Shown one piece after another: positions 54,752-62,915 of a stretch of DNA of 64,000 nucleotides. The stretch lies in contig NZ_BRVO01000001.1 in the NCBI RefSeq assembly GCF_027924185.1, positions 1,178,001-1,242,000 of the forward strand, in the 5' to 3' direction. The notes under the pieces are model-generated. The model was not told the origin of the DNA. It saw nothing but the letters and a program-made list of their open reading frames with translations, and ran no database searches. Source of the stretch: Neptunitalea lumnitzerae. GTDB taxonomy: Bacteria; Bacteroidota; Bacteroidia; Flavobacteriales; Flavobacteriaceae. Each line of letters starts with the position of its first letter. Positions within the stretch are counted from its first letter, which is position 1. The position numbers were made by a program, and so were the translations under genes.

Positions 54752-55506
54752 AGTTCGTATTTTTTCAGTTCTAGGGTGGTGCCATCAAAAACAGCATAGG
54801 TGTAATAGCCTATCCAATCACCTAAATTTAAATATTTAGAATTTTTTTTCAGGTCAATTTCCATAGGTAAATGGCGGTGTCCAAAAACAAAATAATCATA
54901 ATGGTTGGTTTCTAATTTGCGTTTGCAATACTGAACCAGCCATTCGTTATCTTCTCCTAAAAACACAACGTCATCATCACCACTAATCAGTTTGTTTTTA
55001 ACCGATAAGTATTGTGCCATACGTACTCCAATATCTGGGTGCAACCATCTAAATAACCATTTAGAAAACGGATTGGTAAACACTTTTTTCATTCTTTTAT
55101 AGCCTTTGTCACCTGGACCTAATCCGTCTCCATGACCTATAAAAAAAGAAGTGTTGTTAAATTCAAATACTTTTGGTTTGTGGTATACAGGTATGTTGAG
55201 TTCTTCTTCAAAATAACCATTCATCCATAAATCATGGTTGCCTACAAAAAAGTGAATAGGAATACCCGAATCGGAGATTTCAGCTAACTTGCCCAATACA
55301 CGTACAAAACCCTTTGGTACTACTGTTTTATATTCAAACCAAAAATCGAATAAGTCGCCAAGTAGAAAAATTGCAGCTGCATCTTCTTTAATTTCATCTA
55401 GCCACTTTACAAACGTATGCTCTCTTTGTAGACTGTCCGCTTTATTTGGAGCTCCTAAATGATTGTCGGACGCAAAATATACTTTTTTACCTTCGGGTAA
55501 TTGCAT
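54748..55506 (-). CDS. lpxH: UDP-2,3-diacylglucosamine hydrolase
   Basis: The 252-aa calcineurin-like phosphoesterase has the metal motifs DNHLGAPN, GDLFDFWFEY, FVGNHDLWM, IGHGDG and FGHRHLPM. LpxH removes UMP from UDP-diacylglucosamine to give lipid X, the substrate of LpxB (27.4 kb). The gene stands alone on the minus strand. Confidence 0.9.
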   Translation of the reverse strand: MQLPEGKKVYFASDNHLGAPNKADSLQREHTFVKWLDEIKEDAAAIFLLGDLFDFWFEYKTVVPKGFVRVLGKLAEISDSGIPIHFFVGNHDLWMNGYFEEELNIPVYHKPKVFEFNNTSFFIGHGDGLGPGDKGYKRMKKVFTNPFSKWLFRWLHPDIGVRMAQYLSVKNKLISGDDDVVFLGEDNEWLVQYCKRKLETNHYDYFVFGHRHLPMEIDLKKNSKYLNLGDWIGYYTYAVFDGTTLELKKYEL

Positions 55507-55599
55507 AATTCTTTTTTAATAAGGGCTAAGATACTATTTACGCTAAAAATTTTAAACTACTTGTTTTAATTTTGTTTTCGGTTAGCCTAAGTGTGCTAT

Positions 55600-56052
55600 T
55601 TATGCATTATCGCTAGCAAACCATTCAGCATATGATGAGTCGGTTTCTTGTAAGCGTAAAGAGAATAGTTTTATGTTTTCTGGGAGTCTATCTCCAATTT
55701 TTTTAGCAAAATCTATCACCATCATTTCACTGGTAGGTTGGTAATCTACCAACAATACATTGTGATCTCTTTTGGCTAATTCTTCTGCTAATTCTACATG
55801 AGGCGTATTTTTGTTAAATACCGTAGCATGGTCAAATACGTCTACAATTTCTTCAGTAACTATTTTTTTAAGATCACCAAAATCTATTACCATTCCATAT
55901 TTTACATTAGAAGTATCGGTTATAGGATTACCAATTACTGTAACGGAAAGTTTATAGCTATGGCCATGAACATTTTTACATTTTCCATCATATCCGTAAA
56001 GTGCATGTCCGGTTTCAAAGCTAAATTGTTTGGTAATTCTAATAGTACTCAT
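55600..56052 (-). CDS. queD: 6-carboxytetrahydropterin synthase
   Basis: The 150-aa protein is of the PTPS/QueD family: FSFETGHALYGYDGKCKNVHGHSY gives the zinc histidines and the catalytic Cys of the CxxxHGH type. A late segment PTSEMMVIDFAKKI follows. QueD makes the queuosine/7-deazapurine precursor. No other que gene adjoins. A TACCTTTG box (56079 to 56072) is 20 bp upstream of the start. Confidence 0.92.
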   Translation of the reverse strand: MSTIRITKQFSFETGHALYGYDGKCKNVHGHSYKLSVTVIGNPITDTSNVKYGMVIDFGDLKKIVTEEIVDVFDHATVFNKNTPHVELAEELAKRDHNVLLVDYQPTSEMMVIDFAKKIGDRLPENIKLFSLRLQETDSSYAEWFASDNA

Positions 56053-56071
56053 GTTATAAAATATTTGCTGG

Positions 56072-56079
56072 CAAAGGTA
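56072..56079 (-). promoter_or_regulatory. Candidate queD promoter (-7 box)
   Basis: TACCTTTG on the minus strand is a full TAnnTTTG match at a fitting distance from the ATG. No preQ1 riboswitch-like structure is apparent in the 20-nt leader. Confidence 0.42.
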
Positions 56080-56156
56080 CGGAATAATATTAATCCTATG
56101 TCTTTAAATCATTGATGATGTTTTTATGTTATAGAAACTCCGTACTTCACTATTAG

Positions 56157-56622
56157 CTCATAAACTTACTCAGATGGGATCCTGAATCAAGTTCAGGATG
56201 ACGGAACACTATATATAAACACCCTCGTCATGTTGAACTTGATTCAACATCTCACAAGTGGCTCATAAACTCACTCAGATGGGATCCTGAAATCGAAGAT
56301 TCAACGGAGTTCACCAAGTTCAGGATGACGGAATACTCTCTATATATAAACACCCTCGTCATGTTGAACTTGATTCAACATCTCACAAGTGGCTCATAAA
56401 CTTACTCCAATGAGATCCTGAACTAAATTCAGGATGACGGAACACTCTCTATATATAACCACCCTCGTCATGTTAAACTGGTTTCAACATCTCACAAGTG
56501 GCTCATAAACTCACTCAGATGGGATCCTGAAATCGAAGATTCAACGGAGTTAATCAAGTTCAGGATGACGCTATGCTCTCAACAAACAACTAATCCTCGT
56601 CATGTTGAACTTGATTCAGGAT
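56157..56622. repeat. Palindromic interspersed repeat cluster, inverted orientation
   Basis: Four alternating pairs of the hairpins CCTGAA..TTCAGG and GTTGAA..TTCAAC recur at about 120 bp, here reversed relative to the cluster near 22 kb. In two units (56286-56324 and about 56526-56564) the hairpin loop is enlarged by a 24-nt insert starting ATCGAAGATTCAACGG. The last unit is a hybrid (GTTGAAC..TTCAGGATG). The gap 56053-56637 holds no gene. Confidence 0.9.
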
Positions 56623-56637
56623 GTGGTGTTATACCTT

Positions 56638-57018
56638 TTAGCTTACTAATCCTTCAAACAGCTGGTTCAGCGTTTCTTCTAAATTGTTACTAAAGCCGGG
56701 ATGTGGTCTGGAGGTTTGTATGCAAGAGCTTCTAACAGCAGTAAGCCATCGGAATCTGTCTGCTAAATCCATCGCTCCAATTCGGCCGCCATGAGTACCG
56801 TTACAAACTTTTACAAAAGACGCTAAGTTTTGCTCAAATACCTCCACATCAGCTTCTTTATCAAAGAGCAGTATTTTTTCGGAATGTAGCGCATATTGTA
56901 CCGCCAAATATTTTGCACGCTTACAGAATAGAATAATACCTGCGTTAATAAATTCTTCTCTTTCAACCTTAGGCACAATTCGTATTACGGCATATTCATA
57001 TAAGTACTTTTCTGGCAT
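56638..57018 (-). CDS. DUF3037 protein
   Basis: The 126-aa soluble protein matches DUF3037: YEYAVIRIVPKVEREEFINAGIILFC at the start and ADRFRWLTAVRSSCIQTSRPHPG in the second half. Function unknown. Its start overlaps the end of the HipA-like kinase gene by 23 bp. This pairing is common in bacteria and suggests a joint function. Confidence 0.85.
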   Translation of the reverse strand: MPEKYLYEYAVIRIVPKVEREEFINAGIILFCKRAKYLAVQYALHSEKILLFDKEADVEVFEQNLASFVKVCNGTHGGRIGAMDLADRFRWLTAVRSSCIQTSRPHPGFSNNLEETLNQLFEGLVS

Positions 57019-57790
57019 CTTGAGCTTCTTTTACAAAAATTTCTGAATTAGCTATTCGTCGAATTAAAAATTGTGCATATACCTCGCGCATACTTTCCGG
57101 ACTTTCAGATCCGTCAGGCGAAATTAACCAAGTATCGGGTATCAAGTTTACAATGTTTCTAAGTGCTTCTTCGGTAAGAATACTTTTAAATTTGGTATTA
57201 GCCTTGTCTAGCATAGTGGCTTGTGGTAGCAATACATGGTCTTTTATATAAGTAAACGGACTTAACGCATGTTTTTCCCAGTTTACCCATGAGTGATGAA
57301 AAAAGAAAGATGCACCATGATCTATCAACCATAACTCTTTATGCCACATAAGCATGTTGGTATTTTTAAAGGTACGGTCTACATTGGTTATAAAAGCATC
57401 TAACCATACAATTTCAGAGGCTGTTTGAGCATCTACTTCAGTAACTAAAGGGTCAAAATTAATAGCGCCCGATAGAAAATGTAATGCAAGGTTTAGTCCT
57501 TGACTTCCTTGTAATAAATCCTGAATTTCTTCATCTCCTTCTGTTCTTCCAAATGCTGGGTCTAATTCTGCATATACAAGTTCAGGTACTTTAAAGCCCA
57601 TTAATCGGGCAATTTCACCTCCTAGTAATTCTGCAATTAAGGCTTTTTCTAAATGGCCTGCACCTCTAAATTTAACCACATATTTAAAGCCGTCATCGGC
57701 ATCTGCTAAGGCGGGTAAAGAACCGCCTTCTCTCAGGGCTAAAATATAACGCGTTACGTTAACGGTGCGTAATTGGTTAGTTGCATCCAT
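56996..57790 (-). CDS. HipA-like kinase-fold protein
   Basis: The ATG at 57790 gives 264 aa (MDATNQL); the longer frame to 57853 runs through the promoter and is rejected. The protein has a kinase-like fold related to HipA: KYVVKFRG (ATP-lysine strand), GGEIARLMG, WLDAFITNVDRTFKNTNML (catalytic N-D-R type loop) and LWLIDHGASFFF (DxG-like). It is probably a Ser/Thr kinase or kinase-fold regulator. No HipB partner is adjacent; DUF3037 overlaps its 3' end. Confidence 0.85.
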   Translation of the reverse strand: MDATNQLRTVNVTRYILALREGGSLPALADADDGFKYVVKFRGAGHLEKALIAELLGGEIARLMGFKVPELVYAELDPAFGRTEGDEEIQDLLQGSQGLNLALHFLSGAINFDPLVTEVDAQTASEIVWLDAFITNVDRTFKNTNMLMWHKELWLIDHGASFFFHHSWVNWEKHALSPFTYIKDHVLLPQATMLDKANTKFKSILTEEALRNIVNLIPDTWLISPDGSESPESMREVYAQFLIRRIANSEIFVKEAQDARKVLI

Positions 57791-57807
57791 TTTTTTACAA
57801 TAAAAAA

Positions 57808-57848
57808 CAAAGGTACTAAAAAACATAACCTTAAATAATATACATTTG
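57808..57848. promoter_or_regulatory. Divergent promoters
   Basis: TACCTTTG on the minus strand (57815 to 57808) fits the HipA-like gene start at 57790. TACATTTG on the plus strand (57841-57848) fits the oxygenase start at 57874. Both are full TAnnTTTG matches, 25 bp apart. Confidence 0.5.
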
Positions 57849-57873
57849 CGCACTTATTTTTTGTAACCAAACA

Positions 57874-58521
57874 TTGTTAACAACAGAATTGTATGAGCAA
57901 TTGGATTTCGTTGAAAATCCACTCTACGAGAAGGTTATTACAGACTTACTTAACCAACAGTATAGTGTTGTAGAAGATTTTTTTACTCCGGAAGAAGTAG
58001 TGCAGTTGCGCGCTTCATTGCAGGATAAATACGAAGAAGATGCTTTTAAAAAGGCTGCTATTGGCAACCGTGTAAATGAAAGTATTGTAAAATCGGTACG
58101 TGGTGATTTTATTTTATGGCTGAACGAAGCAGAAGCCAATGCCGCAGAAACTACCTTTTTTAACCGTATAAACGATTTTATATCGTATATGAACCGTACC
58201 TGTTTTATGGGTATTTTGTTTAAAGAGTTTCACTATGCGTTGTACCCTGAAGGTACTTTTTACAAACGACATTTAGATACGTTTCAGAATGATGATAGAC
58301 GAAAACTGTCTATTGTTTGTTATTTGAATGAAGAAGATTGGAAACCTGAATACGGAGGTGAATTGGTTATTTATACCAATGACAATAGAGTAGAAGAAGA
58401 AAAGGTGTTTTACCCGCTTCCTGGGCGTGTGGTTATATTTGAAAGTCAGATTTTAGAGCACGAAGTAAAACCTGTTAAGCAACCAAGGTTAAGTATTACC
58501 GGTTGGCTTAAAACAAGGTAA
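57874..58521 (+). CDS. 2OG-Fe(II) oxygenase
   Basis: The 215-aa protein has the iron-binding triad H133-x-D135 (YKRHLDTFQNDD) and H196 (ILEHEVKP), plus the 2-oxoglutarate-binding Arg in PRLSITGW. Such prolyl-hydroxylase-like enzymes hydroxylate proteins or small molecules. The likely start is TTG at 57874: no in-frame ATG occurs before residue 110, and the promoter is just upstream. Confidence 0.9.
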   Translation: MLTTELYEQLDFVENPLYEKVITDLLNQQYSVVEDFFTPEEVVQLRASLQDKYEEDAFKKAAIGNRVNESIVKSVRGDFILWLNEAEANAAETTFFNRINDFISYMNRTCFMGILFKEFHYALYPEGTFYKRHLDTFQNDDRRKLSIVCYLNEEDWKPEYGGELVIYTNDNRVEEEKVFYPLPGRVVIFESQILEHEVKPVKQPRLSITGWLKTR

Positions 58522-58564
58522 ACGCTTTGTTTACATAATAATGGTTTGAGCTTGCTTAGGTAGT

Positions 58565-58738
58565 TTATTCTTTTCGTTTGTTTTTAAAATACGAAAACAT
58601 AAGATACGCAAAAGCAGCCAATACAATTAAAGGTAATAAATACCCAATTAGCACCCCGATGACATAAGAGTTGTCGGGTGCATTTTTTATTTTTTCTTCA
58701 ATATCAGGTTGCTGAAATAAGGTAATTAACAAGTTCAT
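58565..58738 (-). CDS. 57-aa small single-pass membrane protein
   Basis: ATG at 58738 opens a 57-codon frame MNLLITLFQQPDIEEKIKN ... ending FKNKRKE. One helix (about residues 26-50, VIGVLIGYLLPLIVLAAFAY) precedes a basic tail. It starts 1 bp after the enoyl-CoA hydratase stop on the same strand, which supports coupled translation. A plus-strand hairpin with a T tract (58651-58690), which may end the oxygenase transcript, lies inside it. Family not recognised. Confidence 0.65.
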   Translation of the reverse strand: MNLLITLFQQPDIEEKIKNAPDNSYVIGVLIGYLLPLIVLAAFAYLMFSYFKNKRKE

Positions 58739-58739
58739 T

Positions 58740-59501
58740 TTACTTCTTATTTTTAAATGAAGCTAAAGCTTCTTTAGTAAAAGGCGAAAGTACTAATCTT
58801 CCTGAAATTTCTGCATTATCAAATAATAATTCTTCCCAATTTTCAGTGCCCTCCCATAAAGTATGTTTCATGGCTCTTAATGCCGCCGGATTATATGTTG
58901 TTAATTTATCGGTTAATTGTAGTAAAGCGGTATCTACATCTTTAATAGATTCAAAAACTTGCGTGTAAAGACCTTTCTTTAAAGCCCATTGTGCCGATTT
59001 CCAATCTTGAGCATTTAAGGTTAAATCTGCCAAAGCTGTTTTACCTATTTTGCGTTCTACGGCAGGCGCAATTACAAACGGACCAATGCCTATACTAAAT
59101 TCAGAAAGTTTTATCTGGGCACTTTCGGTAGCCATTACATAATCACAGGCTGCTACAAGTCCAACACCGCCGCCAACAGTTTTACCTTGTACTCTACCAA
59201 TAATAAGTTTGGTACAACTACGCATAGCATTTAATACATTGGCAAAGCCACTAAAAAAAGCAATGCCCTCTTCCATGTTTTTAATTTCTAAAAGTTCATC
59301 AAACGAAGCACCAGCACAGAAGGCTTTTTCACCTGCACTTTGTAGTACTAGCGCGGTAATAGTTTTATCGTTAGAAACTTTTTCAATGGCTTTGGTAAGC
59401 TCTTTCAACATAGCAGAAGGAAACGAATTACTAGCAGGATGGCCAAAAGTAATGGTAGCAATTTTGTTAGTAACAACGGTTGTAATGGTACCTTGTGTCA
59501 T
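58740..59501 (-). CDS. Enoyl-CoA hydratase/isomerase family protein
   Basis: The 253-aa crotonase-fold protein has the oxyanion-hole segments AFCAGASFDELLEI and GRVQGKTVGGGVGLVAACDYVMA and the family ending. It acts on acyl-CoA thioesters, in fatty-acid or amino-acid breakdown. The usual second catalytic Glu position in the SIGIGPF region reads I/G, so hydratase activity is uncertain. A MATE gene lies upstream. Confidence 0.88.
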   Translation of the reverse strand: MTQGTITTVVTNKIATITFGHPASNSFPSAMLKELTKAIEKVSNDKTITALVLQSAGEKAFCAGASFDELLEIKNMEEGIAFFSGFANVLNAMRSCTKLIIGRVQGKTVGGGVGLVAACDYVMATESAQIKLSEFSIGIGPFVIAPAVERKIGKTALADLTLNAQDWKSAQWALKKGLYTQVFESIKDVDTALLQLTDKLTTYNPAALRAMKHTLWEGTENWEELLFDNAEISGRLVLSPFTKEALASFKNKK

Positions 59502-59536
59502 TATAATAGTTTTGGGTCTTCCCCAAAAATAACAAA

Positions 59537-60880
59537 TTATGTAGAAGTGTGTAAATACTTACTTCTAAATTTTAATACAGGACCAATAGACCTTATCAGC
59601 ATCCAAACGGTAAAGGCTATCCAAATACCGTAGAGTTCTAAACCCGTATAGTGTGTAATGGTAACTACGGGTATAAAGCCAAAAAGGGTAGCAACAATTA
59701 ATAAGTTTCTTAAAAATTTAGCTTCTCCTAATCCTTTAAAAATACCGTCAAACATAAAGGCTATGGAGTTGATAGGCTGCATGAGTAATACCATCCAAAA
59801 CACAGAGTAGAAGGCGGCTAGTACTCCTTCATCTTTATTAAACAGTAAGCCTATTTGGTTATATAGCACCACACAAATAGCAATAAGAATACAGGCTATA
59901 GTGATGGCGTATTTACAAATATCAATACTTAAAAACCATAGTTTTTTGTATGCCTTTTGCCCTAAAAGTTTTCCTGAAATAGCATTACCAGCATTGGCAT
60001 AGCCATCAATAAAGAAAGAGAAAAACAGCCAAATGTTCATTAAGATACTTTGTGCTGCAATACTATTTTTACCGTACACCGTGGCTAATCTGCTGGCTAC
60101 TACCATGGCAACATTTAAAAAGAAGGTTCTAATAAATAAGTTACCACTCATAATAAGCAATGCCCGTAAATTAGGATTAATGGTTTTGCTAATTTTAAAA
60201 CCAAATGGAGTTTTATAAGTATAAAATAAAATAGCCATGAAAAGCATGGTAAGCTGCGCTATAACACTAGCAATAGCAGCCCCTTGCAAATGCATAGCCG
60301 GTATGAAACCATCAATACCATATACCAAGGTAAAATCTAACCCAATATTTACAGCAGCGCCCACCAAGCTACATATCATAGCCCATAGGGTATTTTGCAT
60401 ACCCCTAAATACGCCAAATATAGCAAAGGTTACCAAAGTAAGCGGATAGCCCAAAGCCCTAATAAAATAATAGCTTTCAGCATAGGCTAGAATTTTTCCT
60501 TCGGCTTCAAAAATGGTTGAAAAAATAAAGTGCGATCCTGCGGTAGTAATTACCAATAGGAGCAGGCTAAGTAACAGGTTTAACCCTATAACCTGCGGAA
60601 CCAAGGTTTTTACGGCATGTAATCGGTTTTCGCCAAGGTGTTTAGAAACCATTGCAGAAATGGCCGTTTTGGTCTGTGCTAGAATCCAAATAAGTGCCGA
60701 TAAAAACGAACCAACAATACCCGCAGCCGCCAAAGCTTCTACAGAGTTTTCTTTAACATTACCCAATACCGCAACATCGGTTATGGAAATAAGAGGTTCT
60801 GCTATACCTGCAAAAATAGCAGGTAGTGCAAGCTTGTTTATTTCCCAGAAGCTGACTTTGGTAGTACTGTTTTTCGTCAT
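59537..60880 (-). CDS. MATE-family efflux transporter
   Basis: The 447-aa protein has about 12 helices in two MATE halves (EINKLALPAIFAGIAEPLIS at the start; the second half from about residue 235). It resembles the DinF-type branch. Such transporters export drugs or metabolites with H+ or Na+. It lies 35 bp upstream of the enoyl-CoA hydratase gene on the same strand. Confidence 0.9.
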   Translation of the reverse strand: MTKNSTTKVSFWEINKLALPAIFAGIAEPLISITDVAVLGNVKENSVEALAAAGIVGSFLSALIWILAQTKTAISAMVSKHLGENRLHAVKTLVPQVIGLNLLLSLLLLVITTAGSHFIFSTIFEAEGKILAYAESYYFIRALGYPLTLVTFAIFGVFRGMQNTLWAMICSLVGAAVNIGLDFTLVYGIDGFIPAMHLQGAAIASVIAQLTMLFMAILFYTYKTPFGFKISKTINPNLRALLIMSGNLFIRTFFLNVAMVVASRLATVYGKNSIAAQSILMNIWLFFSFFIDGYANAGNAISGKLLGQKAYKKLWFLSIDICKYAITIACILIAICVVLYNQIGLLFNKDEGVLAAFYSVFWMVLLMQPINSIAFMFDGIFKGLGEAKFLRNLLIVATLFGFIPVVTITHYTGLELYGIWIAFTVWMLIRSIGPVLKFRSKYLHTST

Positions 60881-60929
60881 GCCTGCAAAGGTCGGGATTA
60901 TTTTTAAATTTTAGAATGAATGCACATCC

Positions 60930-61774
60930 CGTCATTCTGAACTCGATTCAGGATCTCATCTGAGTAAGTTTTTGAGCTACTAGTGAGATGTTGAATCAAG
61001 TTCAACATGACGAGGGGTAGTTTTTTGTTGAGTGTGTTCCGTCATCCTGAATTTAATTCAGGATCTCATCCGAGTAAGTTTTTTGAGCTACTAGTGAGAT
61101 GTTGCATCCAGTGCAACATGACGTAGGGTGATTTTTGTTGAGAGTGTCCCGTCATCCTGAATTTAGTTCAGTATCTCATCTGAGTAAGTTTTTTGAGCTG
61201 CTAGTGAGATGTTGCATTCAGTTCAACATGACGAGGTATAGTTGTTTGTAGGGAGTTTTGCGTCATCCTGAACTCGATTCAGGATCCCATCCGAGTAAGT
61301 TTTTTAAGTTACTAGTGAGATGTTGAATCAAGTTCAACATGACGTAGGGCAGTTGTTTGTAGGGGTTTTTGCGTCATCCTGAATTAAGTTCAGGCTCCCA
61401 TCTGAGTGAGTTTATGAGCTACTAGTGAGATGTTGAATCAAGTTTAACATGACGAGGGGTAGTTGTTTGTAGGGAGTTTTGCGTCCTCCTGAATTTAGTT
61501 CAGGATCCCATCTGAGTAAGTTTTTTGAGTTACTAGTGAGATGTTGCATCTAGTTCAACATGACGTAGGCTGATTTTTTGTTGAGAGTCGTGCGTCATCC
61601 TGAACTTGATTAAGGATCCCATCTGAGTGAGTTTTGAGCTGTTAGTGAGATGTTGAATCCAGTTCAACATTAGTTGTTTGTAGGGAGTTTTGCGTCATCC
61701 TGAATTTAGTTAAGGATCCCATCTGAGTGAGTTTTGAGCTGTTAGTGAGATGTTGAATCCAGTTCAACATGATG
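60930..61774. repeat. Palindromic interspersed repeat cluster, eight tandem units
   Basis: Eight units of 80-90 bp recur with a period near 110 bp, beginning CGTCATcCTGAA at about 60930, 61041, 61150, 61261, 61372, 61480, 61593 and 61693. Each has a TCCTGAA..TTCAGGA hairpin, a conserved GAGTAAGTTTTTGAGCTACT linker and a GTTGAATCAAGTTCAAC hairpin. The two last units are the most decayed. The 1-kb gap between the MATE and Usp genes holds no gene besides this cluster. Confidence 0.92.
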
Positions 61775-61885
61775 AGGGGAGTGGTGCTATGGTAAGCAAC
61801 AGTTTACAATGTTTACATTATGATATCTTGCTGACTTCTTGATAATTAAAAATAAAATCCTATTTTTAAAGAAAACTAACCAATT

Positions 61886-62683
61886 ATGAAAAACATCCTG
61901 GTTCCTGTGGGGACATCTCCCAATGCGTTAAAAACATTGCAGTATGCGGTAGATTTTGCTGCCGATTTTTTCTGCGATGTATATGTAATGCAAGCCTACA
62001 CAGTTTTGGCAACCATGGGTATGACATCTAACATGCATGAGGTAGTTGGTAAAAATACCGTATACCAGTTAGAAGAGCTTATAAAGGCGGTAGATGCTAA
62101 AGGGGTACAAATAAAAATACTAACCTATGAAGGAGGCGTTTTAGAGGCTATCAAGAAAATTAGTGAAGAATTGTGGGTAGATTTAATTGTAATTGAACCT
62201 AAAAGTACCGATATACGTGATGAGGTGTACTTAGGAAAAACTACTGGAAGTATTATTAAACAAACCGATATACCTACCCTTATTGTACCAGAAGATTATG
62301 AACACCACCCAATAACGTCTATACTTACCGCATTTAAATCGGGTATTGTAAAAAACCGTAGCAAACTAGTGCCGCTGAAAGAAATTAAAGAGAAGTACAA
62401 TGCTAGTGTAGAACTACTTTTGGTGAAAACGCCGGGCTATAACGAGGAGGATCTAGTAATAGATAGCGGACTAAAAGAGTTGAGTACAGGGGTTTCACAT
62501 GCCGAAAGTGCTACTACTTTTCAGGGGGTATTACAACATATTCAGTTAGTTAACCCAGAAATGTTGTGTGTATTTAGAAGAAAGCGTGGTTTTTTTTCGA
62601 AGTTATTAGAAAAAAATGTAATATTGAAACGTGATTTTCACTGTACAACACCACTCTTGGTGCTCTCGGTGAAAAAATATTAG
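61886..62683 (+). CDS. Universal stress protein, tandem-domain
   Basis: The 265-aa protein has a first UspA domain (ILVPVGTSPNALKTLQYAVDFA to GKTTGSIIKQTDIPTLIVPE, about 1-137) and a second, more diverged one (about 138-265). The ATP-binding G-x2-G-x9-G(S/T) motif is seen in the first half only partly (LGKTTGS). It probably acts in stress response; the direct role is unknown. The stop codon TAG ends on the first base of the following tRNA gene. Confidence 0.87.
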   Translation: MKNILVPVGTSPNALKTLQYAVDFAADFFCDVYVMQAYTVLATMGMTSNMHEVVGKNTVYQLEELIKAVDAKGVQIKILTYEGGVLEAIKKISEELWVDLIVIEPKSTDIRDEVYLGKTTGSIIKQTDIPTLIVPEDYEHHPITSILTAFKSGIVKNRSKLVPLKEIKEKYNASVELLLVKTPGYNEEDLVIDSGLKELSTGVSHAESATTFQGVLQHIQLVNPEMLCVFRRKRGFFSKLLEKNVILKRDFHCTTPLLVLSVKKY

Positions 62684-62756
62684 GGGATGTAGCTCAGCTG
62701 GCTAGAGCGCTTGACTGGCAGTCAAGAGGTCGTGGGTTCGACTCCCATCTTCTCCA
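62683..62756 (+). tRNA. tRNA-Ala (GGC)
   Basis: A 74-nt cloverleaf: acceptor GGGGATG / CTTCTCC, D arm GCTC..GAGC, anticodon stem CTTGA / TCAAG with loop CTGGCAG (anticodon GGC), T arm GTGGG TTCGACT CCCAT and discriminator A. The G3-U70 wobble pair, the identity element of tRNA-Ala, is present. One U-U mismatch occurs in the acceptor stem. CCA is not encoded. Confidence 0.95.
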
Positions 62757-62764
62757 CAACATAT

Positions 62765-62797
62765 AAAACCTCTGCACCTTTGGTTGGAGGTTTTTTT
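62765..62797 (+). terminator. Terminator after tRNA-Ala
   Basis: Arms AAAACCTC and GAGGTTTT with a 14-nt loop and a T tract, 9 bp after the tRNA. Confidence 0.85.
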
Positions 62798-62915
62798 GTG
62801 GGGTTAATCTACTGCCTTTTTTAACTTTAAGTAAGAAATAAGGGTACTCTTTTTCAGAGAATAAACAGGAATGTTGTGTATTTTTATACTCATATAACAA
62901 TTTACCTATCATTAA

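Noticed and set aside
57791-57853. N-terminal extension of the HipA-like protein
   Set aside because: It would run across the TACCTTTG promoter box and encodes non-conserved hydrophobic sequence; ATG at 57790 fits better.
60930-61774. Tandem repeat cluster as a second CRISPR array
   Set aside because: Units contain two conserved hairpins and conserved linkers; no unique spacers of constant length.
62694-62912. Open frame opposite tRNA-Ala ending WRRWESNPRPLDCQSSALAS
   Set aside because: It is the antisense translation of the tRNA, a well-known false gene call.
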